Positions 34,576 to 47,818 of a stretch of 64,000 nucleotides of DNA are shown piece by piece. Source of the stretch: Saxidomus purpurata (Eukaryota > Mollusca > Bivalvia > Venerida > Veneridae). The notes beneath the pieces were generated by a model. That model did no database searches, was not told the origin of the DNA, and worked only from the letters and a program-made list of their open reading frames with translations. Made by a program: the position numbers and the translations under genes. How positions within the stretch are numbered: position 1 is the first letter of the stretch; every line of letters begins with the position of its first letter. The DNA is taken from NCBI GenBank assembly GCA_022818135.1, contig JAFMSR010000012.1, positions 8,476,492 through 8,540,491 of the forward strand. Direction: 5' to 3'.

Positions 34576-34964
34576 AATAGGAAAATAAGACATATGTGCA
34601 TACTGGTCTGATCTAGACATTAAAAACTAAACTAATTTAGTTGCCATCATGATATATAATATTGTACTGAAGATGAAGTTTCCTTTGAAATGTGTTGTAA
34701 CTAGTGTTTCTAAGTGTAAATAAATCAGTTGTGAAGTTTAAGAAAAGTGGACATCCATCATCTATCATAGAAGTTTACTTTGCAACTTTGTCAAATGCAT
34801 GAAATGTTTCACTTTTTTTTTTTTTTAAATATTCCCTATTAAAACCTGTGGAATACTTAATTTGTGCAGAAACTACTTTTATAATATATGATTGTGTCTA
34901 AATTAATTGTGCTAAATAACATTGTGTATACATGTAACTTGCAGAAAACAGGTCAGTCTGTTAA

Positions 34965-35705
34965 ACAGTCACAGGGCTTTTTCTGGCTCTTTTGGGAAAA
35001 GGCACCTGGCCCTTATTGGGAAAAGAGCAGTGTTTTTCTGATCAAATTGGGAATCTAAGTATGAGTTTAATATCTATTACCTTGACGTCTAAATAAATAT
35101 CTGTGTTTAGGGCATCGATCCCAAAAATTCTAGGTAGAGTAGGGGCAAAGTTTTTTTTTGTTTTTTCTTTAATTGAGAATATTTCTATAGGTTGGAAAAA
35201 AACACTCGTGTTCAGGGCAACAGGCCCAAGAATGCTAGGTAGTGTAGGGACAGACTAAAAAAAAAAACGAAAAAAAAAAACATCCAATCATGAATTATAA
35301 AAAATTAAGGTTATTTTCGATTGGGAACATGGCCAATGTTCGGCCCCTGGTGATAGGTTGAAAAAGCCCCTAGTCAATACTAATACATGTACTACTTTCT
35401 GATTTATGTTTACAAAAGGGTATTGTAACAACTGGAAAGACCTTCATACATTGTTGTGCTATGATACAAATAATGAAAGTCAATACCGGTATGGCATTCT
35501 ATGGCCTTGCTCACCAACCAGCTTCTGTGGTCCTACTTTATGATCGAGTAGTTAGAATCTCTGACTTGAAATCAATAATACATCATATTGAGTTAGGGTT
35601 ATGGGTTCGAGCATAAAGGTGCTCCGCACACTCATTGTCAAGATCGGATTAGTATCTCCAGAGTTATTGCCCTTTAATTGTTATTTTCTTCTATATTCAA
35701 TATAA
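34965..35705. mobile_element. Composite insertion absent from the left arm
   Basis: The left arm joins GTCTGTTAAAC directly to ATTAAATTTC; here about 740 bases intervene. The first part (34971-35372) has inverted ends CAGGGCTTTTTC and GAAAAAGCCCCT flanked by AGTCA on both sides, fitting a small TIR element. The remainder (to 35705) includes a tRNA-like stretch with GGGTTATGGGTTCGAGC, possibly a SINE. How the two parts arrived is unclear. Confidence 0.5.
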
Positions 35706-36442
35706 AAACATTAAATTTCTATTTCTTTGAAACCAGTAATCAAAATTAAATTGCAATTCGCTCAAATAGTTTAATAATCACTCTATCTAATTTTCAACAT
35801 CTACACTTCCTGATCTTTTTTTTAAAATGAGGCCCAGTAAGGGAGTGTAGTGCTTTTCTGAAATGCTCTATTAAGAAACTTAGAAATGTTTGTTTTCTGA
35901 AACTAATAGTACTGATTTAATATATCTGGTAAGAATTAAGTTGTGTATTAATTTGAGATGCTGTAAAAAGAATTAGCCCTCAGAGATGAGGCCCCAATGG
36001 GGTGGTAAAATTTTAAAATGCACTTTTTTCTGAAACAGGCAGAGCAATACACTTTCCAGTTGTTCTTTTTCAGCTATTTGCTTAATTATTTCACTAACTT
36101 TGGTTGTTTATATGCCCTAAATTAAGAGATAGCAGACTCATGTAAGTTGATGATGAAACAACACAAAAGGTTAAGGATTAAGAAAACATTTGTTTTAATA
36201 TGTATTTCATTATGTACAATGTATTTGTTAATTGTCGCATACCCATGACCCTCTTTATGCTTGAACACAGGAATTTGTTATAATATAACAAATGTTTTCT
36301 GAATCCTTTTGTATTGTTACCGATATATAATAAAGCTAGAGAAAAGGATCTAGATTGTTATATAGTTTCAGGGATTTTACTAACTGCCTATGTGGAATAT
36401 AACTGACTTGAACGTCTCACCCTTTTACCTAATCTGAACAGA

Positions 36443-37524
36443 AAACTAACTATTAAGTTTTAGTACCGAGGGTCAATATGTAATCATTTATAAAATGTCC
36501 AAGGGACAAAACCCGTACTCCATGGTCAAATTGAAATAATGTTATTTTATCAACTCAAAGCTAGATTTCATTATACTATTTTATCTAAGCTATTGTTACA
36601 ATTGCCAAAGTAAACAAACAACATAAATTGCATTCACTTGTACTAATAATTTGGCAATAATGCACTTTCTTTTCATGGCTTCTCATATAATTGTTTGGGT
36701 ATTTTCTCCAGAAGAACAGACTATCCACATTTTTCTGGTCTTCAATGGCGTTATTGCATTTTTCCCTTTGACACTTATCCATGCCCACATAATGTGAATA
36801 CTTTTGTAGCAACAGAACAGATATTAATTTGTTTGTCATTATGACAATGTGACACTGAAATAGCAAATGTTTTGCTGATATGTATTAAATTGGAGGGTCC
36901 ATGGTACATGAAGTAAAGCCTCAGACTTCTGCATTGAGTTCAAATCAAATTTTATAGTACACATGCAGCATGTTTGTCAAGAAAGTTTAACATTGTCTAA
37001 AGAACCAGGACACCTTTGCTTTCAATCAATGTACAAGCATCAAATGGGTATTTGGGTTTTCATGGTAAATGTTGCTTGCACTCATATTACTTCATACATA
37101 TTTCTCATAAGAAAAAAAAACACTTTCTGTTTCATACATAGGTAGGTATATCTTGATCTTGCATATGGCCTGACTGTACTTGGATAAATGCAGGTTTGGT
37201 TTCAGCATGATTGTATTATGGACCAGGCTTGACCTCCTTTCTGTATGACGTCCTGAATACTGCTCCTTTACAAATTGACCTTGTGTCATCAACTTCATAC
37301 AAATGTTTATTGCTGTGCATTTGGTTTTTATATCAGAATATTTTATAAACAACTGAGCTTTGGCCTTTGAAGTTCTAAGTCAAAATAGGTGTTCTATTTA
37401 TGGTGAATTTGCTGCAGGCACCATTCCTTGTCCCTGACATAACAGGAAAACGTCTAAATATTGGAATATAGGTTACCTAGTACATGTAGGATGCCCACGG
37501 GAAAATGATGTCACGGAAAACAGG
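36443..37524. other. No gene recognised
   Basis: AT-rich sequence directly outside the matched part of the right arm. Short ORFs here have no family resemblance. Confidence 0.45.
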
Positions 37525-37695
37525 TGGTTTGACTGTGTCTCGCGTGAATAACGGTCTACGACAAAGTCTGCGACATTGCAGCGACATGGATCCTGCGACA
37601 CCTTTCATAAAATGGTCGTACGACAATGTCGTTGAACAAGTGCTGCGACAAAGATTTGTCTTTGACTGCGACATGTTGATGAAACGATATCCTGG
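37525..37695 (+). repeat. Third, diverged copy of the TCGCAGACGAC-rich repeat
   Basis: TCTACGACAAAGTCTGCGACA, CTTTCATAAAATGGTCG and GATGAAACGATATCC resemble 4690-4883 and 27603-27790. Downstream, GACACTCCGTCTCGTGATGGTG belongs to the GGGGGCAT-type core family, as beside the right-arm copy, so the two may have a common insertion context. The ORFs spanning it on both strands reflect the CGAC periodicity. Confidence 0.55.
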
Positions 37696-38087
37696 TTCTC
37701 GGGCATGACACTCCGTCTCGTGATGGTGAACAATTGTGCCAAGTTATTTAAGAATACCTCAATACATGGATATTAACTGCTCGGACAAGCTGAACTCAGA
37801 TGTACAGACGCACATGCATACACTTAACGGCCATTAAACAAGGCATTAAATCCCTCTACCTGTAGAATGAATAAATAATTATGATTAAATAATTAAGTCA
37901 AATAAATTAACTCTCCTCAACAAAACCAAGGGCATAAGCTATTTCTTAAGCATGTGAAAACCCTATTCATATCTACTAGACTACTAATTGAAAACTTTTA
38001 CAACAATTTAATAGGGTTATTAAGGTAGTGATGTGAATCCGCCGGATTATACGGATATTGTTTCACTCTGTACCGTGAGTGACCTGT

Positions 38088-38395
38088 ACCTCCGCGATAG
38101 CCTTGTGGTTAGAGCGTCCACTTAGTGTGCGGGAGGTCGTGGGTTCGATCCTCGGCCGCGTCATACCAAAGATGAGAAAAAAATGGTACTGACAGCTCCC
38201 TTGCTTGGCGCTCAGCATTATAAAAGGGTAGTTTCAGGAAGATAAAGAGATGCTTCCGGCTTCTGGGAAAAGGTACCGGTAAGTACTTGTTACTGGATAC
38301 CCTGTTTGTCGCACAACAGCGTTGTAGCTAATGTTGTCTGTTGATCATATGCGACGTTAAATAAGGCTTCTTTATCTTTATCTTGGTATAATGTA
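38088..38395 (+). repeat. tRNA-derived SINE, nearly full length
   Basis: The head has A-box GATAGCCTTGTGGTTAGAGCG and B-box GTGGGTTCGATCCTC. The body follows, and the tail GCGACGTTAAATAAGGC ends in a CTTTATCTTTATCTT simple repeat. The organisation fits a tRNA-head SINE with a LINE-type tail. It is the best preserved SINE in the window. Confidence 0.7.
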
Positions 38396-39899
38396 AATAT
38401 AAAACTGCAATTTCCCTGTCATTTATCATGTTTATTCGCTGAATAAGAATGAGTTAAGTTTTTTTACCGTGACGACAATGACACAGTTACTTAGTAAATT
38501 GGCTGTTTATAATTCTACCTCAAAGGGTAAACTCAACATATAAACATTAATTATTTTGTCCAAGCGCGGCTTTAGACATAAAGTCCAAATGGCTTTTCAA
38601 CATCTCGAAACAGTTGAAAATCATTGCAAATTAGTTGCTAAAGTATTTGTGAAATTCCATTGGCATAGTTTTTCAGAATGTTTCATGTTCTAGTCATCTA
38701 ATGAGCTTCCGCATTCTCTTATACATCTGCAATAGTTGCAGTGAACAGTTTTGATAAAGTTGGCTGTGTTGTATCAAATTCATCTGCTAAAGAACATATT
38801 GGACAGGTCAAGTCTTAGTTTCATTAGTCAATGTTGTTAATAGCTAGTCTGTTTGGTAAATATCATAATATGGTTCAAGAAACTGATAAAGCAACATCAA
38901 CTTTGGAAATGCTTGGAGACCAGTAAGGTTCTTCAATTTGTCATTATTGTCCCTGCAATAGTCATTATCGAATCTCGTCTTCAGTTTCAGCACTTCAGTT
39001 TTCAGCTCAGGCGTTTGAGTCCTTAGTTTCTGTAAAATTGCATTCATATCATCCATTAAATCACCATCAATGTCCATCTGCAAAGTCGCGCCAGTTTCAT
39101 CAGAGTCTAAGATGAGTACCAATGGTGTTTCCTCTTCTGTTAGCATCGGCCAACAAGTACAGCTTAAAAGCTTACTGACGGGACCCAGTCTGGATTCAGT
39201 CTATCATACAAGTATGCCTTTTTCCCTTAAAGAAAGAATGTTTAACTTAGAGTCTTTACAAGTTATGTTTTACAGAATTAAGAAAAATGATAACCAAAGA
39301 AACAGTTAACTTTATAATGTATACAAGCATGGCAAGGGTGTTTAGTAGACCCAAGCTCCTGGGTTCTAACCCATGAAAATTTTGAAATACCTGTATTTGA
39401 CCCGCAATAAAAAACCCTACGAGTCATATTTTCATGAATTTTCATTCATGCCTCTATTACTTAATGTAAATGTCCATCAACTTGTTAATTCCAAACACTC
39501 AGGCCGCATCAACCATTGACGCATAAGAATGTGAGAAATGGAGGTGTAACTTGTATTTTAATCTACTCGCTTTCAGAAAATCACTGACATGCGAGGTCAG
39601 GAAGATATGTGACAAACAGGAAAAAGGGAACATTTAAGCCAGCTGCTAGACCTTGCTGTTTTAAGAATTTTCTGAAAATGCAACAGTATATATAAAGCTT
39701 CATTTCAACACAAAATGAAAAAATGTGATGTGCAAACATAAAATACAAGGCTCGAAACTCTATGACCCATGGGTAGACGTTTAAAAATATCACATGTATT
39801 GACTCTTGAAAATTTTACGCTGAATTGACAATGACTCTCAAGTTTCAAAGCCTACCAGACACCCTGATGGCCATAATAATCAGTTATAACGTTTAGCCA
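38396..39899. other. Mostly anonymous sequence with one orphan ORF
   Basis: A minus-strand 100-codon ORF at 38844-39146 encodes an acidic N-terminus followed by LMDDMNAILQKL and LKTEVLKLKTRFDND. These are heptad-like stretches that suggest a short coiled coil. I recognise no family, and there is no clear splice context. It could be an exon fragment of a host or transposon gene. The rest shows nothing. Confidence 0.3.
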
Positions 39900-39908
39900 T
39901 TATCAAAG

Positions 39909-41096
39909 GTAACCAGTCAACTCATACCTAAGTAATCTCGTACCTGAATTGGTCAACTTGTACCTGATTTATTTTCGAAAAAGTCAACTTGTACATGTAC
40001 CTTAAACTTTTTTATGCAATATCTTTGAGATAATAGTATTTTTTTATCAATCATCATTAAATATTTGCATTAAAATACTTTATTTTGCAAAATTGTATCA
40101 GAAAATGAAATAAAGAGAATTTTTGAAAAAAGTCAACTCATACCCTACGTAATCATTTGTTTTTAGCATTACTAAAATAATGAATAACGGGACTTTTGAA
40201 AATTGTATTATTTTCATCATGTTTATGACGAAAATATGTTTTATTTCAGTTCAACTTAGGGTTTTTAAGATACAATAGACCCTCGGACATCGAAATTTGG
40301 TTTGTCGACACACTCATAAAATTAGTAAATTTGCCTCCTGTTTTATTTTTGTACTGATTTATGTACAAACTTTAATTAATTATTATTTTCTGTGTGATTT
40401 TATTCATAAAGGCGATGGAATTTCAGATCAAGTGACAGTAACAGTTAACTGAATTTTGAGAAGACTAGTTACTTCTTGAATGAAAATACCCTACAAAGTA
40501 ATTCTCGGCTTCGCACATCCGGGCACTGATTAAAATACCTATATTCGGGAAAGGTGATTCTTCGGCTTTCATCGCTGGTCTGTATCCATCTTTACTTACA
40601 AAATGCATGAAATGAAAGAAGAAAAATGAAAGAAGACGAGTGTCTATCATTAGCTTATAATCATAGAATTGAATTTGTAGTAATTCTGTGTTGTTAAAAG
40701 CTTTCTGTTTCATTCGAAATAAACTTAAACTTGCATATGGGTGTACGGTAAAGACCGAGTTTTCGCCTTTCACCGAGTGACGAAATGAATGCGATCTAAT
40801 AATCCGATTGGTTAACTAGCTAGTATGACGTCACGGCGAAGCCAAGAATTTATTTTCTTGCATGCAACAGAGAAAGTTAAAGAAAAAAAACAAACTTATA
40901 TAACATTTAACTTAAGTTAACATATACATGTTTTATGATAAAAGCACCTTACAAACTATTGACAATAACTGACTTTCACCTGAAAAAATCAGTTTTGAAA
41001 CAAAATCTACGAGTTGACTACATACATGTAGGGTACGAGTTGACTTTTTTACCAATTCAGGTACGAGGGGACTAAGGTACGAGTTGACCCGGAAGC
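39909..41096. mobile_element. 1188-bp MULE-like non-autonomous transposon with 9-bp target duplication
   Basis: TTATCAAAG occurs immediately outside both ends (39900-39908 and 41097-41105). The ends are inverted repeats: GTAACCAGTCAACTCATACC at the left and GCTTCCGGGTCAACTCGTACC-like in reverse complement at the right. Further matching subterminal GTACCTGAATTGGT words extend the similarity over about 45 bases. A 9-bp duplication is typical of Mutator-like elements. No transposase is present. A minus-strand 102-codon ORF (40465-40773) lies inside, preceded by an inverted CCAAT-like site (GATTGGTTAAC) and TGACGTCA at about 40827, so a captured promoter/exon is possible. Confidence 0.8.
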
Positions 41097-41105
41097 TTAT
41101 CAAAG

Positions 41106-44040
41106 ATGATTATGATAGAAAGATATACCACAGATAACAGTTACACGTAACAGATAGTAATACGCACATTGTATGTCTGTCAATGTCTGAGACCATACTC
41201 AATTTTATATGTACAGTAGTGAATTTATAAATAATTGCTTCCGGTTAAAGAGAAATTCTCCTTTGAAAAGAGTTTAGATACAGTCTAATTTATTTACGAA
41301 TCACCCAAGGTTGAGATCCTCCGATCGGGAATATTGTTTGCCCTGACTATTTTCTTCAATGGCGGATAATATGTGAAGAGTGCCTGTTTACAGTATAAAT
41401 AAAACAATCTGACTCCGAGCATACTATGTGTAGAAAAAATATATCAACATATGACGAAAATGGTTCTGTATGATAAACGATTGTATAGAGTTTAGCATGA
41501 ATTATTCAACAAGCATGAAGTGTTTTCGGCAATATACGTACATTTTCAAATGTTTGATTCTGACCGTTGAACTATTTTGTGTCGGACAATTTTCAGATGA
41601 GAATAATCAGTCTTTGGTTTAAGAATCAAGCCTCAAAATGCCGGTAGGTACTATAGCTGTCCTTACGGACACCTAAAAATGAAATTTGGCCTGGCAAACA
41701 GTGTTATTTAACCTAGATTTAGTAGTAAACCTTTAATTTGTAAACTGTCAGGCAATATGCATATAGTGCTGACTTCAGAAACTCGAATTGACGGACGTAA
41801 AATACAGTGGTTACGTCGCACTAGAAAAATCAAACAAACAAACAACAACATAATCTGACATACAGACATTTAACAACATGTGTCAATTCATTAAAAAATA
41901 AGTGCTAAATAACTACTGTTTTCGGCTGAGGTTTTGATTTAAAATTTCTAAGAATGTTGCATTACATGTAACTCATAATTGAAACAAAATTCATTATGAA
42001 GAAATGCCTATTCACATAATTGTATGCTTCATAAGACACACACTACAAAATATGAAAGTAACAAAATAACACAAAATTCGTTAAAGTAAGGAATTTTGAC
42101 TGATAATCAAATTGGCGAATATTTTCCATCAAAATGATTTTTAATGCATTCTTCATTACACTTTTATGATCAAAACAGACTGTACCCGTGTATATTAACA
42201 TTGTGTTTCATGTGTAAACAAAAGAGCTCACCTTAAGGCTGTTTCTTTACAAATTTCGAAAAACTTGAAAACTTCTAAAGAGAACTGAATAACTATTTCC
42301 AGAAATTTAGAACAATATATAAGGCATCGTTTGATTTATCAGATTTTATTACAAATCCGATGAAACCCGTTTTTCAAAGTCGTAAATTTAGCCAAAAATT
42401 ATGCTAAAGTAGTAACTAATATTTTATATATAATTCATTACAATGAAAGCGCGACACATATCGCAGTTAAGAATTCTTCTGAAAGAAAGGAAATATATCG
42501 GCATATATCCCCTCCCCCTTCTGAATCAGTTTTTAGACTTTTTGTTTTTTTAATTCTCGAAGACCATGTGTACACAACTGCGTTTTTTGCGTACAGGTAG
42601 CTACGCGCCTGATTGCTCTTCCTTGGGGCAAATAACAGACTTGTAGGTGTTGACAGGAGCCTGTAAATTGTGATTTTCAACACATTTATGGACCAAAAAT
42701 GTTAAAATTCTCGGACCGATTTAACATGGCTTTTCAGACTTGTTTTTGAAGTCAAAATTCGGTCCAGAATCAAAAATCCGAAGATTATCGAAGCCCTGGT
42801 TACTAGTAAGTAGCTATTTAAGAATTAAACATGAATAATAATTATTATTCTTAGATTAATTCACTATTTTTATTTTGGTGTACATACACTTAACCGGTTT
42901 AGAAAGGCAAAAGTGGCAAAATATTTATTTAACATTGTTATCGTGTCACATTTATTCAAATTTCATACACAACAAAAATAATATGAAATTAAATTCTTAC
43001 AAAAGTTTCAATAATTCATTGCAAAAACTTATATAGAAATAGAAACAATAGGGTCATTCAAAAAAAATGTGCAACAGGGGAAATCTTGCATTTCTAAATC
43101 GGTTAAGTGTACAAGTACATCTTTTTAAAAATACTTGGAAACTAGCTTTCTTGCATATTTTGAACAAACAATATTTCAATATCAATATTGGAAAATTTCA
43201 GTTACCTACATCCAGTACATACAAAAGTACAACATTTTAAAAAGTATACCTAAGGCGTCATTGTTCACTCTAAAAATGATGTCACATACCACAATTTGAC
43301 GTCAAAGCTCGCTTCAATTTACATAGGCAGTAAACTATTCCGGTAATCATTTCCTAACATCATCATTTATTTTTGGTTGCAACATTATATACTCTTTCAA
43401 TATATATCATATCTTGTGAACTATTTTATGTCTTCTTTCCACGATATGCCTTTTTTCATAAGGTATAGCCAAAATGAAAAAAAAAGAATCATTTTAAATC
43501 GCTGTTGCCATAGTAATGGTCTTGGAGGATTTTGAAGCAAATAGTATGTTTCTGTTGAGGAAAATAAAGTGGCTTTCAGTTTTTATCATTGGTTTTGCAT
43601 TTAAAAAGGGTGACAAAAATGTAAATTTTATGGGGTTTTTTATGAATTATTGTCGAAAAATGTAACAAATGTCCGAAGGTACATTTTCGCGCGTCGACGG
43701 TCATATAGTTTCATAACCATTTTGGAACATGACAACTTAATGGGAGAATAGAAATTGGGAAATGCATCATTATAAGCAGTGATATAATGTACTGCTCAAA
43801 TTATAAAGAGCTGTCTGTAACACAGCATGTCGAAATATTCTCATAGTTTGCCAATAAAACAAAATATTTATCTGTAAATAGCAAATCGAAATTATGTTGA
43901 CCCTCTAAGTATTAATTAGAAAACTGCTATCATAAAAAAAGTCCAAAGTTATCTAGTGTAACTTAATCTGATACCCCTGAAAACTATTGTTAAATTTCAA
44001 GTAACTCATATAAATGGTTACTGAAGTGCATGGTAATAGC
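41106..44040. other. No gene recognised
   Basis: About 2.9 kb of AT-rich sequence. Short ORFs (for example 42438-42683, minus) show no domain. No SINE head, TIR pair or tandem repeat was found by eye. Confidence 0.4.
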
Positions 44041-45600
44041 TTGCAACCAAAACTTTATCCAAAGTTCAACAAGGGCCACAATTTGTAGTGAATTCAGTCA
44101 AGAGTTTTCTAACGAATTGTTTGATAACCCTTAACACTTGGTTTAGTTTCAATGGCCCCATAAGTAGTTTAATACTGAAGTATGTACATAAAAAAATCTT
44201 GCATGCAAAGCTTTAGTAACGTTTCTAATTTCAAGAAGGGCCACAATTTGTAGTGAATTCAGTCAGGAGTTTCCTAACTGACTGTTTGTTAACCCTTAAC
44301 ACTTGTTTTTAGTTTCAATGGCCCCTTAAGCAGTTTAATACTGAAGTATGTACATCAAAGAATCTTGCATGCAAAACTTTAGTAAAGTTTCTAAGTTCAA
44401 CAAGGGCCACAATTTGTAGTGAATTCAGTCAGGAGTTTCCTAACTGACTGTTTGTTAACCCTTAACACTTGTTTTTAGTTTCAATGGCCCCTTAAGCAGT
44501 TTAATACTGAAGTATGTACATCAAAGAATCTTGCATGCAAAACTTTAGTAAAGTTTCTAAGTTCAACAAGGGCCACAATTTGTAGTGAATTCAGTCAGGA
44601 GTTTCCTAACTAATTGTTTGATAACCCTTAACACTTGGTTTAGTTTCAAATAGCCCCTTAAGTAGTTTAATACTGAAGTATGTACATAAAAAAATCTTGC
44701 ATGCAAAACTTTAGCAAAGTTTCTAAGTTCAACAAGGGCCACAATTTGTAGTAAATACAGTCAGGAGTTATCTCACCTGATAGTTTGATACCCTTGAAGA
44801 CTGTATTGAAGTTTTATATCAATCCAATAACTATACTGATTTAGTGAGATGTGTGCATGATAGTGCCCTTGCATACAAAACTGTTACCAAATTTCCTGTC
44901 AAACAAGGGTCATGATTTTAATCAAATTTATACAGGAGTTATCTTACCTGAATGTCAGACATCCCTAATGAGATGAATGGAGTTCAAATCAATCCCATAA
45001 GGGGTTACTGAAATATGTGTATTAAAGTACCTTGCAAATTCTGTATTATACCTCTACCATACATACAACACTTAAACCATAATTCTCAAGTTCAACAAGG
45101 GCCATAACTTACAATAAATTCAGTGAGGAGTTATCTTACATGACAGTTGGAGACCCCTGGACATACTAATGTTTCAAATCAATTTCAGCAATGGTAACTT
45201 AGATAGCCTGATAGTAGCTTGCACATGCATCTTTGACCAGTCAGCTTGCATGCAAAACTTAACCAAACATTCTAAGTTCAAGATGGGCCATAATTTGAAT
45301 TAATTCAGTCAGGAGTTATCTAACCTGATTGTTTGATACATTTAATACTAAACTGAAGTTTTAAATAAATCTTGTGAGTGGTTACTGAGATAAAAGCATT
45401 GCATGCCAAACTTTAACCAAAATTTCTAAGTCAAAACAGGGCCATTAACTTGAACTTAAATTCATACTAGAGTTATCTAACTTGCCAGTCTGAAACCACT
45501 GAAGACTTTAATAAATTTTCAAGTCAATCCTATAAGTTGTTACTGAGATATATCCTTGATAGTAATTTGCATGCAAAACTGTAACTAAAGCTGCAACGCT
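44041..45600 (+). repeat. Array of ~165-170 bp core repeats
   Basis: At least eight units carry CAAGGGCCACAATTTGTAGTG, AGTCAGGAGTT and CTTGCATGCAAAACTTTAG. The units beginning near 44236 and 44401 are practically identical, while later ones (after 44780) decay progressively. The array precedes a GTGAGCT-type element and probably belongs to a HINE-like element whose ends are unclear. Confidence 0.8.
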
Positions 45601-45649
45601 GATGTGACTGTAAGAGCTTTCCATATTCTTTGAATAATTGAGTTTATAA

Positions 45650-46790
45650 CAAAAGGGCCAAGATGGCTCTATATCGCTCACCTTGGTACAAGTCCACTTG
45701 CCTGGTGGAAGATCACTAGATAATGTTATATACCAAATAAGTTTTCCTATATACGCCTTTGTAAAACAAATGATCCCCCCCTGGGCAAGGTCAATTTTGA
45801 CCTCAGGGGCATAATTTGAACAAACTTTGAAGAGGTCTACTAGGCAATGCTACATCCCTAATATTTAAGCTCTAGGCCTTGTGGTTTCAAAGAAAAAGAT
45901 TTTTAAAGTTTTCCCTATATAAGCCTATGCAAAACTAAGTGACCCCCGGTGCGGGTTCAATTTTGACCCGGGGGTCATAATTTGAACAATATTGGTATAG
46001 GTCCACTAGCCAATGCTACATGCCAAATATCTAAGCTCTAGGCCTTGTGGTTTCAGAGAAAAAGATTTTCAAAGTTCTCCCTATATAAGCCTATGTAAAA
46101 CTAAGTGACCCCCGGTGCAGGGTCAATTTTGATCCGGGGGTCATAATTTGAACAATCTTGGTAGAGGTCCACTAGCCAATGCTACATGCCAAATATCTAA
46201 GCTCTAGGCCTTGTGGTTTCAGAGAAGAAGGTTTTTAAAGTTTTTACTATATAAGCCTATGTAAAACTAAGTGACCCCTGTGCGGGGTCAATTTTGATCC
46301 TAGGGGCATAATTTGAACAATCTTGGTATAGGTCCACTAGCCAATGCTACATGCCTAATATCTAAGCTCTAGGCCTTGTGGTTTCAGAGAAGAAGATTTT
46401 TAAAGTTTTTCCTACATAAGCCTATGTAAAACTAAGTGACCCCCTGTGCCGGGTCAATTTTGATCCGGGGGTCATAATTTGAACAATCTTGGTAGAGGTC
46501 CACTAGACAATGCTACATGCCAAATATCTAAGCTCTAGGCCTTGTGGTTTCAGAGAAGAAGATTTTTAAAGTTTTTCCTATTTGTTGCCATAGCAACCAG
46601 AGTTCTGCATGGAATGGAATTCTTTGAACAATTTTAGGAGCTTCATGCAAGGAACATTCCTGCATAGTTTTATCAACATTGGCCTAGAGGTTTCAGAGGA
46701 GATGTCATTTGAATCAAAATGTTGACGGACAACGGACGACGGACAATCATCGATCAGAAAAGCTCACTCTGGCGTAGCCAGGTGAGCTAA
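45650..46790 (+). mobile_element. HINE-like element, GTGAGCT type
   Basis: It begins AAAAGGGCCAAGATGGCTC..ATCGCTCACC and has five ~165-170 bp cores with GGTCAATTTTGATCC and AAGCTCTAGGCCTTGTGG. A short GACGGACAACGGACG microsatellite is followed by a hairpin ending GGTGAGCTAAAAA. Closely related to 22606-23808 and 46873-47697. Confidence 0.82.
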
Positions 46791-46872
46791 AAACAAAGAA
46801 CATAGCTGAGATTTAAATTTTTTTGCAGCTCTCTGTACACACAAATTCACCATACACTTAAAGGAATTAAAA

Positions 46873-47697
46873 CTAGAGAGCCAAGATGGCCCTATATCGC
46901 TCACCTTGGTACAAGTCCACTTGCCTGGTGGAAGATCACTAGATAATGTTATATACCAAATAAGTTTTCCTACATACGCTTTTGTAAAACAAATGATACC
47001 CCCCTGGCAAGGTCAATTTTGACCCAAGGGGCATAATTTGAACAAACTTTGAAGAGGTCTACTAGCCAATGCTACATGCCAAATATCTAAACTCTAGGCC
47101 TTGTGGTTTCAGAGAAAAAGAGTTTTAAAGTTTTCCCTATATAAGCCTATGTAAAACTAAGTGACCCCCGGTGCGAGGTCAATTTTGATCCATGGATCAT
47201 AATTTGAACAATATTGGTAGAGGTCCACTAGCCAATGCTACATGCCAAATATCTAAGCTCTAGGCCTTGTGGTTTCAGAGAAGAAGATTTTTAAAGTTTT
47301 TCCTATATATTCCTATGCAAAACTAAGTGACCACCTGCACCGGGTCAATTTTGACCCGGGGGTCATAATTTGAACAATCTTGGTAGAGGTCCACTAGCCA
47401 ATGCTACATGCCAAATATCTAAGCTCTAGGCCTTGTGGTTTCAGAGAAGATTTTTAAAGTTTTTCCTATTTGTTGTCATAGCAACCAGAGTTCTGCATGA
47501 AATGGAATTCTTTGAACAATTTTGGTAGAGCTTCATGCAAGGAACATTCCTGCATAGTTTTATCAACATTGGCCTAGAGGTTTCAGAGGAGATGTCATTT
47601 GAATCAAAACGTTGACGGACGACGGACGATGTACGACGGACGACGGACAATCATCGATCAGAAAAGCTCACACTGGCATAGCCAGGTGAGCTAAAAA
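46873..47697 (+). mobile_element. HINE-like element, GTGAGCT type, shorter copy
   Basis: Starts CTAGAGAGCCAAGATGGCCC..ATCGCTCACC. It has three to four cores, then a non-repeated 3' segment, an expanded GACGGACGATGTACGACGG tract and the hairpin GCTCACACTGGC-ATA-GCCAGGTGAGC before TAAAAA. It lies only ~80 bp after the preceding element of the same family. Confidence 0.82.
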
Positions 47698-47818
47698 CCA
47701 TACACAGACAGAAAAATGAAGGGAGTATACTGTGCATAAATGTTTGGGGTAAAATGATCCTTTTCATGGCTTTTCAAGTTCTGAAGAATAATGTATAAAT
47801 TTTGAATATATTGAACTA

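Larger units (their letters stand above)
27603..36442 (-). repeat. Right arm of the inverted duplication
   Basis: The reverse complement of 1-4883, expanded by four insertions (30093-31312, 31522-32145, 32775-33849, 34965-35705) and by a replaced block at 28078-29046. The insertion lengths add up to the whole length difference between the arms. Outside these, differences are scattered substitutions and small indels. Homology continues to the base that pairs with position 1, so the arm may be longer. Confidence 0.9.
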
